From Arcanobacterium sp. S3PF19 (GTDB taxonomy: Bacteria; Actinomycetota; Actinomycetes; Actinomycetales; Actinomycetaceae): a stretch of DNA of 64,000 nucleotides. Below the pieces are notes generated by a model, which was given only the letters and a program-made list of their open reading frames with translations, searched no databases and was not told the DNA's origin. Positions 9,250 through 17,769 of this stretch are shown here, one piece after another. Positions within the stretch are counted from its first letter, which is position 1. Every line of letters starts with the position of its first letter. The translations under genes were made by a program, and so were the position numbers. Location of the stretch: assembly GCF_000758825.1 (NCBI RefSeq), contig NZ_JRMX01000014.1:1-64000 (forward strand). The letters run 5' to 3'.

Positions 9250-10770
9250 TTAAGACTGCTTCACAAACGGGAAAGCAATCGTTTCGCGGATTCCCAGACC
9301 CGTCATGGCCATCAGCATCCGGTCAATTCCCATGCCCATGCCGCCCGACGGAGGGAATCCCTGTTCCATCGCCTCAATGAAATCCTCATCGAGCTGCATC
9401 GCCTCCGGATCGCCGTTCGCCGCTTCCAGAGACTGCGCAGTCAGGCGCTCGCGCTGAATCACCGGATCCGCCAGTTCCGAATAGGCGGTAGCCGTCTCCA
9501 CGCCCCGGATATACAGATCCCATTTCTCCGTCAGACCCGGCTTTGAACGGTGATAGCGGGTCAGCGGCGAGGTGTCTTCCGGGAAATCGCGCACGAAAGT
9601 GGGCCTGTAGAGCTTATCTCCCACAAGCTCCTCCCAGATATCTTCGACTATTTTCCCGTTTACGGCATAATCTTTGACTTTAATGCCGTGCAGGGCCGCA
9701 ATTTCGCACAGGCGCGCCCGCGGTGTCTCCACCGTGATTTCTTCGCCCAAAGTCTGCGAAAGAGAGTCGTAAAGGCAGATCCGGTCCCATTCTCCGCCCA
9801 GATCGTATTCGCTTCCGTCGGCCAGTGTTACCTTCTCGGAGCCGAACACGTCGCGCGCGGCATTCTGAATCAAATCCTTTGTCAGCTGCGCCATCGTATC
9901 GTAAGTGGCGTAAGCCTGGTAGGCCTCCATCGCGGAAAACTCCGGCGAATGCGAGGAATCTGCGCCCTCGTTGCGGAAATTTTTTCCGATCTCATAAACG
10001 CGCTCCACGCCGCCCACCACGGCTCTCTTCAGATACAGCTCGGTGGCAATCCTCAGATAAAGATCCTGGTCGTAGGCGTTAATATGGGTGGTAAACGGAC
10101 GGGCCGCGGCACCTCCGTGCAGCGTCTGCAGAATCGGGGTTTCGATTTCGATAAATTCACGCTCTTCAAAAGTGCGCCGGATGGAACGCATCATGGCTGC
10201 CCGAATCCGGATCATGTCCCGCGCGCTCTGCCGCGTGATCAGATCCAGATGACGCTTGCGTACGCGTGTCTCCTCGCTCAGCGTCATCTCTTCCCCGTTT
10301 TCGTTCACAAAGGTCTTCGGCAGCGGACGGATGGCCTTGGAAGCCATCTGCCATTCGTGCGCAAAAACAGAGAGCTCGCCGCGTTTGGACGCACCCACGT
10401 GACCTTTCGCAAAAATGAAATCACCCAGGTCAACATCACTCTTCAGGGCATCCAGCGCTTCCCTGCCCACATTGGTCAGCGAAAAAATAACCTGCAGCCG
10501 CGTACCGTCGCCGGCCTGCAGCGACACAAAAGCAATTTTCCCTGAAGGACGCATCAGCATTACGCGCCCCGCAACCGCCACCGTATCATCCAGTTCTTCC
10601 CCCGGGGCAACCTGCGGATATTCTTCCCGCACTTCCTGCAGCGTATGGGTAATCGGAAGCTGCACCGGATACGGATCCCGACCTGCGCAAATCAGACGCT
10701 GCCGCTTTTCTTTTCGGATTTTAATCTGCTCCGGCATATCACCGGCGGCAGAAACTGAATTATTATTCAT
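9250..10770 (-). CDS. lysS: Lysyl-tRNA synthetase, class II
   Basis: About 506 residues. The N-terminal OB-fold (VAVAGRVMLMRPSGKIAFVSL) is followed by class II motifs: FEEREFIEIETPILQ (motif 1), RNEGADSSHSPEFSAMEAY (motif 2) and GMGMGIDRMLM (motif 3). It charges tRNA-Lys; a tRNA-Lys(TTT) gene is at 45975-46047. The start is uncertain. ATG 10770 (MNNNSV) fits the family, and an in-frame ATG at 10803 adds 11 residues; neither has a strong SD. It is the promoter-distal gene of the panC block but sits 80 bp or more away from panC, so it may have its own promoter. Confidence 0.95.
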   Translation of the reverse strand: MNNNSVSAAGDMPEQIKIRKEKRQRLICAGRDPYPVQLPITHTLQEVREEYPQVAPGEELDDTVAVAGRVMLMRPSGKIAFVSLQAGDGTRLQVIFSLTNVGREALDALKSDVDLGDFIFAKGHVGASKRGELSVFAHEWQMASKAIRPLPKTFVNENGEEMTLSEETRVRKRHLDLITRQSARDMIRIRAAMMRSIRRTFEEREFIEIETPILQTLHGGAAARPFTTHINAYDQDLYLRIATELYLKRAVVGGVERVYEIGKNFRNEGADSSHSPEFSAMEAYQAYATYDTMAQLTKDLIQNAARDVFGSEKVTLADGSEYDLGGEWDRICLYDSLSQTLGEEITVETPRARLCEIAALHGIKVKDYAVNGKIVEDIWEELVGDKLYRPTFVRDFPEDTSPLTRYHRSKPGLTEKWDLYIRGVETATAYSELADPVIQRERLTAQSLEAANGDPEAMQLDEDFIEAMEQGFPPSGGMGMGIDRMLMAMTGLGIRETIAFPFVKQS

Positions 10771-10872
10771 ATTTTCACATTCACAGACTGTCGAAGTTGC
10801 CATTGTCTCAACATTATTTTAGCGGCAAACACGGAAAAACCGAATTTTCCGCGCTTTGCACGGTCTCTTAAA

Positions 10873-10889
10873 CCGGTAACATTTACCGG
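10873..10889. terminator. Hairpin at the 3' end of panC
   Basis: CCGGTAA-CAT-TTACCGG is a perfect 7-bp stem with a 3-nt loop that overlaps the panC stop codon. On the minus strand it is followed by TTTAAG only, so it is either a weak terminator or an mRNA 3'-end stabiliser. Confidence 0.4.
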
Positions 10890-11728
10890 AAATCCACTTC
10901 CAGATTATCAATCAGACGCGTGCTTCCCACACGGGCGGCCAACACCAGCAATGCCCGGCCGTGCACCTGCTTCTCTCCGTCCAGAATCAGGAAAGTATCC
11001 GGATCAACCGCATGCACATAATCGGTTTCGATCAGGGGATTGGCGGCAAGAGCCGCTTTTATCCGTTCGACGGCGGCATCGGCGCCCAAGCCTGCGGCTG
11101 CGCCGCTGCGGGCGGCAAACAGACTTTGGGAAAGCGTCTCGGCCGCTTTTTTCTCCTCGGCCGAAAGATATGCATTACGCGAGCTCAGAGCCAGGCCGGA
11201 AGCTTCGCGGCGGATCGGCACCGAACAGATCTCCACAGGCAGATCCAAATCGGCCGCCATCGTGCGGATCAGAGCCAGCTGCTGGGCGTCTTTCTGCCCG
11301 AAGAACGCTTTCTGCGGCTGCACCAGACTGATTACTTTATGCACAATCTGCAGCACGCCGGCAAAATGCGTGGGGCGCGTTTTGCCTTCCAAAATCCGTG
11401 CCACCGGTCCGGGATCTATTCTCACCAGCGGCGTGCGCGGATAAATATCCTCATCGAGGGGAGCATAGACAAGTGCCACATTATGCTGTTCAAGCAGGGC
11501 AAGGTCTGCTCCCAACCGACGCGGATACGATTCGTAATCCTCACCCGGCGCAAACTGCAGCGGATTGACGTATATCGATACACAGACGTTGTCCGCCGCT
11601 TTTGCCGCTTCCCGCACGAGGCTCAGATGCCCCTCATGCAGTGCACCCATTGTCATTACCAGTGCGCGCGTACCGGAAAGACCGGCGAGCGCCGCTTTTA
11701 ATTCTGCTTTTGTTCTGACTGTTTTCAC
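10883..11728 (-). CDS. panC: Pantothenate synthetase
   Basis: 281 residues. It contains the nucleotidyltransferase HIGH-like motif (TMGALHEGHLSLV), the YVNPLQF pantoate-binding segment and the KMSKS-like LALSSRNAYL. It condenses pantoate and beta-alanine with ATP to give pantothenate. The start is GTG 11728. The gene lies 9 bp after the DUF2520 gene and is clearly cotranscribed with it. No panB, panD or classical panE is in the window. Length matches the family. Confidence 0.95.
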   Translation of the reverse strand: MKTVRTKAELKAALAGLSGTRALVMTMGALHEGHLSLVREAAKAADNVCVSIYVNPLQFAPGEDYESYPRRLGADLALLEQHNVALVYAPLDEDIYPRTPLVRIDPGPVARILEGKTRPTHFAGVLQIVHKVISLVQPQKAFFGQKDAQQLALIRTMAADLDLPVEICSVPIRREASGLALSSRNAYLSAEEKKAAETLSQSLFAARSGAAAGLGADAAVERIKAALAANPLIETDYVHAVDPDTFLILDGEKQVHGRALLVLAARVGSTRLIDNLEVDFR

Positions 11729-11737
11729 GGTTTCAGT

Positions 11738-12634
11738 TTATTGCGGATTGTTTTCAGATTCATCATCGCCGCTGTGAAGTAGCAAACGCAGTTCGCGGGC
11801 GATCGGGGCGGGCAGCACTTTCCTGTCCCGGGCTCGGTTTGCCGTCGCCGTTCCCAATGCACGGTATACCCGAAGAATATCGGGGTCTTTAATCACAGAC
11901 AGATGCCCGGCCACGGTATTTTTGTCGCCGCGCACTATCGGCCCGGTCAGCAGGGCGTCCCCGGAACTCAAAGCCCCTTCCAAAGCCGCCGTCAGCAGCG
12001 GACGCAGATACTGCCCGGGATCTTCCATGCCGATACTCTCCAGCATCCGCCGCGCCTGCGTGACCAGAGTTACCAGATAATTTGCGCCGTGCGTCAAAGC
12101 CGCATGATACGTTTCCCGGTCCGCATTATCGATCAGATAGGGCTCTCCGCCCATTTCCCCGACCAGCGCCCGGCCCACCGTCTGCATAATACCCGCGGCA
12201 GTCACGGCAAACGGGCATCCCTGCAGCCGCATCAGGTCCAAAGAGGTACCGGTGAAAGTCATCGCCGGATGAATCGCCAGGCACATTGCCCCCGCGCGCG
12301 CGGCCGGTTCCAGGACTTCCGTTCCGAATCTGCCGGCCGTATGCACAACAATCCGGGAAGGTTTCCAAATATCTAGTTTCGCCAAACCGGAAACCAGCCC
12401 GGGCAGCTCGTCATCGGGAACAGCCAGCAGTACCAACTCCGCACGCTGCGCAATTTCCGTAACGGGCAGTGCGGGCACACCCGGCAAAAGCAGTTCCAGG
12501 CGGTCGAGAGACGCCTCCGAAGACGCATATGCACCGATAATTTCATGCCCTTTGGAGCGCAGTGCGGCCCCGAGCACAGACCCTACTTTCCCCGCGGAAA
12601 TAATCCCGATTTTCATTCTTCCCGTGTTATTCAC
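11738..12634 (-). CDS. Rossmann-like / DUF2520 oxidoreductase, candidate ketopantoate reductase
   Basis: 298 residues. An N-terminal NAD(P)-binding fold (KIGIISAGKVGSVLGAALR) resembles F420-dependent and 6-phosphogluconate-type dehydrogenases, and a helical DUF2520 domain follows from about residue 140 (HPAMTF... and AALTHGANYLVTL). The start is GTG 12634, supported by GGGGA six bases upstream; it overlaps the stop of the upstream gene by eight bases. The gene is directly upstream of panC. Linkage to panC and the Rossmann/DUF2520 architecture make it a candidate for an alternative ketopantoate reductase (PanG-type), which would supply pantoate to PanC. That role is inferred, not shown. Confidence 0.75.
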   Translation of the reverse strand: MNNTGRMKIGIISAGKVGSVLGAALRSKGHEIIGAYASSEASLDRLELLLPGVPALPVTEIAQRAELVLLAVPDDELPGLVSGLAKLDIWKPSRIVVHTAGRFGTEVLEPAARAGAMCLAIHPAMTFTGTSLDLMRLQGCPFAVTAAGIMQTVGRALVGEMGGEPYLIDNADRETYHAALTHGANYLVTLVTQARRMLESIGMEDPGQYLRPLLTAALEGALSSGDALLTGPIVRGDKNTVAGHLSVIKDPDILRVYRALGTATANRARDRKVLPAPIARELRLLLHSGDDESENNPQ

Positions 12635-14231
12635 CGGCTGTCCCCACTGTCTTTTCTCTCTTTATTTTCCCTGTGTTTTGCGCGGCGGAGCCGAAAAGAA
12701 CACGGCGTTTCCACCCGTCAAGGCTTTCCGATACGCCTTTTTTCCGCGCACGCGCGGCAGTCAGGTTTTCCGCACGCAGGAAATTCTCCACAAAATCACG
12801 TGTGTAATTTTTGCACCTGGATTTGACGATTCCGTTTACCAAATGAACGCGGAAAGAAGCCAGTCCCAGCCTGCCCTGCAGCGGACCGACGCTCATTCCC
12901 GTTGCCTGCAGGTGATCCTGCAGGATAAACGTCACCCTGCGCCGCCATCTTCCCGAACGGATCAGCAGCACCTTTTCGGAAGCAAAGATTCCTCTGCCCG
13001 GACCGGTAACGGGATCCAGAATTCTTCCCCGGGCGGGAGCACCCGTAATGTATTTCCCGCTTCCGCTGCCGGCGAGAGCCTCCCGCAGCAGCTCCCCGGC
13101 GTCGTCCACACCCAAATCCGGAATTACCGTCCACAGAAGGCCCAGCACTTCGGGCAGCGTACCTGCCGGAACAAAACCCGTGCTGCTCAGATCGTCTTTG
13201 TCGCTCTGCGTGCTTCCTCCCGCAACCAGCACATTGACCGTCCACCAGTCGAAACGGCGCCACATAAACGGCTGTATCAATTCCACTGCATGAATCCGCT
13301 GCGGCGGTATGGTCCGTGTTCTGACCATGGTCAGCCCATAGCGGCGGCGCAGACCGTGATCCGAGATATAGATACGCGTGCCGAAATCTTTAAACATGGA
13401 TCTCAGCAGACCGGCGACAATCGTCAGACATATGACAAACAACGTAATATAGCTTTTCGACGCGGAGATGCCGGCGCCGGCCACACAGAGCAACACAACA
13501 ACTGCGGGCAGCCGGGAGCAGAGGTCCGTAAACAGCTGCCTGAAAAACGGAAGTTCGTAAATCTGCAGATCGTTTTCCGCGTCGTCGGCATCCAAAATGG
13601 GTATTTCGGGGAGGACCGGCGTTTCCGCCAAAGAATTTTCCCCGGCAGAGCCGTCGCGGGGAAGATCGGTATCCGGGGGAATATACGGCCGGCCCATGCG
13701 CACTGCGTCGGCGGCCTTCAGAACTTCCGCACGCACCTTTGCGCATTCTGCCAAACGCAGCAGACCCAGCTCAATATCTTCTTCATTCGAAGCGGAAGAT
13801 ATTTTCACCGAGCCGAAACCGAAAATCCGGCCGAGAAATTTTTGCTGCACATCTACCGTATGAATTCTCTCCCAGGGAATCTGCCGGTGTTTTTTGCGGA
13901 TAATTCCCTGCCGCAGATGAACCCCGGAATCCGTGAGGGCATAGGTTTTGTTCCGCCAGGAGAAATAAGCCGCCGCAATGATCAAAATGCTGAACACGCA
14001 GAACGCCAAAACCACACAGGCAAGAACAAATCCGCTTCCGAAATAACGCAGAACATCAAAAAACCGGGCCTGTTCATTTTCCGCGATATTTTTTATAACG
14101 GAATAGCAGAATGTGCCTATGGCCGCCCAGAACGCCCCAAAGGACGCAAAAGGGGTAATTTTATGAAACCTCCGCCACAGGCGGGGATCTATTTCATCCC
14201 CGAGAGGCGTCTTATTTTCATTTTTGCTCAC
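12627..14231 (-). CDS. Large PH-domain (bPH2 / DUF304) membrane protein, YdbT-like
   Basis: 534 residues with paired membrane helices near residues 30-75 and 230-265 and three bPH2-type repeats. Each repeat has a conserved opening (YALTDSGVHLRQGIIRKKHRQIPW, then IYISDHGLRRRYGLTMVRT, then the RSGRWRRR segment). The paired YdbS/YdbT-like arrangement is widespread in Gram-positive bacteria. B. subtilis YdbST has been linked to resistance to amylocyclicin-type peptides, but the molecular function is unclear. The start overlaps the stop of the preceding small PH gene by four bases, so the two are translationally coupled. Confidence 0.8.
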   Translation of the reverse strand: MSKNENKTPLGDEIDPRLWRRFHKITPFASFGAFWAAIGTFCYSVIKNIAENEQARFFDVLRYFGSGFVLACVVLAFCVFSILIIAAAYFSWRNKTYALTDSGVHLRQGIIRKKHRQIPWERIHTVDVQQKFLGRIFGFGSVKISSASNEEDIELGLLRLAECAKVRAEVLKAADAVRMGRPYIPPDTDLPRDGSAGENSLAETPVLPEIPILDADDAENDLQIYELPFFRQLFTDLCSRLPAVVVLLCVAGAGISASKSYITLFVICLTIVAGLLRSMFKDFGTRIYISDHGLRRRYGLTMVRTRTIPPQRIHAVELIQPFMWRRFDWWTVNVLVAGGSTQSDKDDLSSTGFVPAGTLPEVLGLLWTVIPDLGVDDAGELLREALAGSGSGKYITGAPARGRILDPVTGPGRGIFASEKVLLIRSGRWRRRVTFILQDHLQATGMSVGPLQGRLGLASFRVHLVNGIVKSRCKNYTRDFVENFLRAENLTAARARKKGVSESLDGWKRRVLFGSAAQNTGKIKREKTVGTAGE

Positions 14232-14725
14232 AGGCCCTCCATTTTTGCGTTACCCAGCCGGGTGAGCTCTTTACGCAGATTCTGCGCGTCGTGCAGCCGA
14301 ATACCGGGAATTGAAATATCGGCGTCCGCGGAAGCGGTCACAAATTTTATCTCCGCCAGCCCGTAGTGCCCCAAAACAGGACCCGATTCCACGTTTACCG
14401 TCTGCATTCTTCCGTACGGCACAACAACCAGCCTGCGAAACATAATTCCTTTGCGCACAAGCAGTTCGTCGGCGCCAAGCAGATATCCGACAGCGCGCGC
14501 CCGGCGGCGGGCCACGGCGAGCAGCGCAGCCGTGACACACAGAACCGCAAGCAGCAGGGCACACACAACGCAGAGCACTGCCGCCGACTCCCTGAAAAAG
14601 AAGCCCGCAGCCGCAAGCAGCAGGGCACATATTCCAAAACCGAACAGTGCCGCGATACGCAAAACTTTGAAATAATTTTCGTCAACACCCTGAAATTCCA
14701 TTTCAGAGCCAAGGGCGGTGCGCAT
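14228..14725 (-). CDS. Small PH-domain (bPH2) membrane protein, YdbS-like
   Basis: 165 residues from ATG 14725. This start is chosen because GGGAG lies about seven bases upstream and because residues before it are not family-like. Two adjacent membrane helices (about residues 20-65) are followed by one bPH2 domain: YLLGADELLVRKGIMFRRLVVVPYGRMQTVNVESGP, abbreviated here to its key blocks LLVRKGI and VPYGRMQTV. It overlaps the larger PH gene by four bases and probably forms a complex with its product. Confidence 0.8.
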   Translation of the reverse strand: MRTALGSEMEFQGVDENYFKVLRIAALFGFGICALLLAAAGFFFRESAAVLCVVCALLLAVLCVTAALLAVARRRARAVGYLLGADELLVRKGIMFRRLVVVPYGRMQTVNVESGPVLGHYGLAEIKFVTASADADISIPGIRLHDAQNLRKELTRLGNAKMEGL

Positions 14726-14852
14726 TTTCTGCTCCCATTCTCCGTATTTCGTAAACGATATTATTTTACACACGGCACCGCGGAAACATATCCGAATCTT
14801 TGGTTCGGCAGTATGAATATCCGCAGAAAGCAGATGCCAAAACCCAGCGAAA

Positions 14853-15362
14853 TCAGGCGTGCGCGCCCGGCGGCGGGCAGGAGCCGGAGCCGTCGGCGGA
14901 ATCCGAAACCGCACACCAATGTTCAACGGTCACTCCCGCTGCCGCCAAAACAAATGCGGCGAGCGCGAAACAGACAAAATTAACGCACTGCGCCGCCGGG
15001 AACGGGGCATCGGAACGGATAAAATAAGACACGGCCACACCTGCCGCACCGCCGGACAAAAATATCCCCGTTCGCGATGCGGCCAGCGAAAGAACCCAAA
15101 TCCGGGCAGCTCCCAGCGCGTCCACGGATTTTTTCCCCTGTTTGTATGCACGCACCCGCATTCCCTGCACGAAAACGAAAACGGCGATTGCCGCAGGCAC
15201 CGAAAACGCAAAGAAAGGAATCACAAACACGGGCGTACCGCCGCGGAGAAAAATATCCGCAATCAGAAAGGCACACACGGCAGCGGATGCTCCCACGGCA
15301 GCCAGCAGCCGAAGGGAAGTGGTCTGTGCCGGGGCGGGCGGGTCGGAAAATCGGGATCCCAT
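14853..15362 (-). CDS. DUF3180 integral membrane protein
   Basis: 169 residues with four hydrophobic helices (starting near LRLLAAVGASAAVCAFLI, VFVIPFFAFSVPAAIAVFV, ISSGGAAGVAVSY-like and CVNFVCFALAAFVLAAAGV). DUF3180 proteins are found next to folK in actinobacteria, and here the gene starts 12 bp after folBK. Function is unknown. The tail is short and Ser/Pro/Gly-rich. The 127-bp gap to the next gene holds no terminator, so cotranscription with the PH genes is likely. Confidence 0.8.
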   Translation of the reverse strand: MGSRFSDPPAPAQTTSLRLLAAVGASAAVCAFLIADIFLRGGTPVFVIPFFAFSVPAAIAVFVFVQGMRVRAYKQGKKSVDALGAARIWVLSLAASRTGIFLSGGAAGVAVSYFIRSDAPFPAAQCVNFVCFALAAFVLAAAGVTVEHWCAVSDSADGSGSCPPPGAHA

Positions 15363-15374
15363 TAAAGGCCCTCC

Positions 15375-16361
15375 TCAGTCAAAACGGGGGAAAGGAAAGC
15401 CGTTCCCGTCCTCTTCGCCGCTTTCGTCCGCGCCGCCGTCGGCGGAAGTATCGCAGGAGTATTTTCCCGAGGCGAAATCAAAATCGTTGAACGGATCGGG
15501 GCGCTTGCTCACGATTTGCGGCGCTCCGCCCGGAATTTCCCGTATCCAATCGGTAAGGGCACGGTCTTTCAGCCTGGCATTCGGCACTATTTCCGCCCAC
15601 GGATCGAGCACAAAACGGCGCAGATGGGCATACGGATGGGGAAGAATCAGTTCCGGATCCTGCGATGTCATGCCCTCAATCTCAACGATGTCCAAATCCA
15701 ATGTCCGCGCACCCCAGTGTCCGGCGCGCACACGCCCGTATTCGTTTTCTATCTCGTGCAGCTCCTGCAGCAGTTCCAGAGGCGAATGCAGATATCTGCC
15801 CACGATCACCGCATTTATATAATCCGGCTGCGGGTCCTGCCCGGGAGCAAGAACCGGCGCGCTGCGGTAAAGACTCGAGCACTCCGCATCGTACAAAACC
15901 GTGCAGGCAATTTTCCCCATCGCTTCCCATACTGCGGATTCCGGATCGCCCAGATTGCCTCCCAGCGCGATTACAACCCGGTAGGGACCGTCGGTGAGCA
16001 GCTGTCCTTCGCGGAAAACGCTTACTTTCACATCGTCGAAATCCTGAGGCAGCGGCGCCCGGGGTTTATGCACCGTTACTTTTGCGCAGCGCACGCCCAA
16101 ATCCAAAACATCTTGCGCAATCAGATCCGCCAAAGTTTCGATCAGATTCAGGTGGGGTCCCTCAATCCGCGCCACCGCCGCGGCAGCCACATCCGCATAG
16201 GAAACGGTTTTTTTAATGTCGTCTGCGGCGATTGCCTCTTCCGTGCACAGATAATAGGAAACGTCCACGCTGAATTTCTGCGGTTTGTGGTGTTCAAAAT
16301 CCAGCACGCCGTGCGTACCGTAGGCGGTTATGCCCCGCACGCTGATTTTGTCTGTTTTCAT
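15375..16361 (-). CDS. folBK: Bifunctional dihydroneopterin aldolase / HPPK (FolB-FolK fusion)
   Basis: 328 residues with two enzymes in one chain. Residues 1-119 are FolB (ITAYGTHGVLDFEHHKPQKF; TVSYADV; NLIETLADLIA; VTVHKPRAPLP). Residues from about 125 to 285 are FolK (VVIALGGNLGDPESAV; YRSAPVLAPGQDPQPDYINAVI; RWGARTLDLDIV-type block). They catalyse dihydroneopterin to 6-hydroxymethyl-dihydropterin plus glycolaldehyde and then its pyrophosphorylation. The start overlaps the folP stop by one base (TAATG). The last 40 residues are acidic and not part of HPPK. Confidence 0.93.
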   Translation of the reverse strand: MKTDKISVRGITAYGTHGVLDFEHHKPQKFSVDVSYYLCTEEAIAADDIKKTVSYADVAAAAVARIEGPHLNLIETLADLIAQDVLDLGVRCAKVTVHKPRAPLPQDFDDVKVSVFREGQLLTDGPYRVVIALGGNLGDPESAVWEAMGKIACTVLYDAECSSLYRSAPVLAPGQDPQPDYINAVIVGRYLHSPLELLQELHEIENEYGRVRAGHWGARTLDLDIVEIEGMTSQDPELILPHPYAHLRRFVLDPWAEIVPNARLKDRALTDWIREIPGGAPQIVSKRPDPFNDFDFASGKYSCDTSADGGADESGEEDGNGFPFPRFD

Positions 16362-17164
16362 TATCGCGTCTCCCGTGTTTTGCCCAGCTTCTCCGCCGTC
16401 GCCACGGCCTGCGCACTGGCCTGCACATTATGCACGCGCACGGCCCACACCCCCATGCCGGAGAGAAACGCGCTTATAACCGCCGTAGCGGTGTCCCGCT
16501 GCGGGAAAGAACTTTCCGCTCCGCACACCGCCTGCAGGAAGCGCTTGCGCGACTGGCCGATCAGCACCCTGTGCCCGGTATTCACAAACATTTCCGTGTG
16601 CCGCAGCAGTTCCCAGTCCTGATCTCCCAATTTGGCAAATCCCAGTCCGGGATCCAGAATAATTTTTTGGGCATCGATTCCTGCCGCAACTGCCCTGTCC
16701 CGCGCCCGCAGCAGCTCCGCAAGAACGGTCTGCGCCACACCGGATTCGTAATTGCTGAGACTGTTCATCGTCCGGGCATTGCCGCGTCCGTGCTGTAGAA
16801 TGTACTCACATCCCAAATCGGCAACGGCGGCAAACATTTCCGGATCGCCTTTCCCGCCGGTTACGTCGTTCACGATCTTCGCTCCCGCCCGCACGGCCAG
16901 CTCCGCAGTCCGGGCATGGTACGTATCGACCGACACGCAGCCTTCCCGGGCGAGATCCGTGACCACCGGAGCAATTCTGTCCCATTCGGTTGCCGAATCC
17001 AGACTCCGTGCTCCCGGGCGCGTGGATTCGCCTCCGATATCCAGCACGTCTGCTCCCAGGCAGAGCAGCGAGCGCCCGTGCGCAACGGCTTTCTCGGGAG
17101 TATCCCACATCCCGCCGTCGGAAAAAGAATCCGGCGTCACATTTACAATCCCCATTATTTTCAT
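16361..17164 (-). CDS. folP: Dihydropteroate synthase
   Basis: 267 residues. The signature blocks [15 protein letters not shown] (residues 3-17) and [11 protein letters not shown] are present, as are DPGLGFAK and the C-terminal RVHNVQAS. It joins 6-hydroxymethyl-dihydropterin pyrophosphate with p-aminobenzoate to form dihydropteroate and is the sulfonamide target. The start overlaps the folE stop by four bases and the stop overlaps the folBK start, which shows tight coupling through the folate cluster. Confidence 0.95.
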   Translation of the reverse strand: MKIMGIVNVTPDSFSDGGMWDTPEKAVAHGRSLLCLGADVLDIGGESTRPGARSLDSATEWDRIAPVVTDLAREGCVSVDTYHARTAELAVRAGAKIVNDVTGGKGDPEMFAAVADLGCEYILQHGRGNARTMNSLSNYESGVAQTVLAELLRARDRAVAAGIDAQKIILDPGLGFAKLGDQDWELLRHTEMFVNTGHRVLIGQSRKRFLQAVCGAESSFPQRDTATAVISAFLSGMGVWAVRVHNVQASAQAVATAEKLGKTRETR

Positions 17165-17763
17165 CGTTTTGCCGCCATAATCAAACTCATTGCCTCCGCA
17201 CGTGCAGCCGAATCATGCAAAATTCCCCTCACGGCCGACGTCACCGTGCGCGAGGCGGGTTTGCGCACGCCGCGCATCGTCATACACATATGCTCGGCTT
17301 CAATCACCACGATCACTCCCCGGGCGGCAAGCACCTGCGAAAGCGCCTCCGCCACCTGGCCCGTGAGCCGTTCCTGCACCTGCGGACGGCGGGCGTATCC
17401 TTCCACCAGCCGTGCCAGCTTCGACAGGCCCGTAACTTTCCCTTCTTCGCAGGGAATGTATCCGATATGTGCCACACCGAAAAACGGCAGCAGATGATGC
17501 TCACACATCGAATACAGCGCGATGTCGCGCACAACGATCAGTTCCTGATGGTTGATGTCGAATGTGGTCTGCAAAACCTGTGCCGGATCGCTTTGCAGGC
17601 CGGAAAAAATCTCGCGGTATGAACGCGCGATACGCAAAGGCGTCCCGCGCAGTCCTTCGCGCCCCGGATCCTCACCGATGGCCACGAGCAGGTCATAAAC
17701 TGCTTTTTCCACTCCGTCGGCATCGTAGATACCACAGTGCGTCTGTTTTGCCTGTGCGCCCAT
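17161..17763 (-). CDS. folE: GTP cyclohydrolase I (type IA)
   Basis: 200 residues. It has the zinc-site Cys and His in [12 protein letters not shown] and the conserved HIGYIP and GLSKLARLV blocks, followed by QERLT and [15 protein letters not shown] with the second zinc cysteine. It converts GTP to dihydroneopterin triphosphate, the first step of folate synthesis. It starts six bases after the ftsH stop and is first of the folE-folP-folBK set. Confidence 0.96.
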   Translation of the reverse strand: MGAQAKQTHCGIYDADGVEKAVYDLLVAIGEDPGREGLRGTPLRIARSYREIFSGLQSDPAQVLQTTFDINHQELIVVRDIALYSMCEHHLLPFFGVAHIGYIPCEEGKVTGLSKLARLVEGYARRPQVQERLTGQVAEALSQVLAARGVIVVIEAEHMCMTMRGVRKPASRTVTSAVRGILHDSAARAEAMSLIMAAKR

Positions 17764-17769
17764 ATTGCC

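Noticed and set aside
12552-14366. A 604-codon plus-strand frame opposite the PH-domain genes
   Set aside because: Shadow of the minus-strand genes; no SD and no family features.
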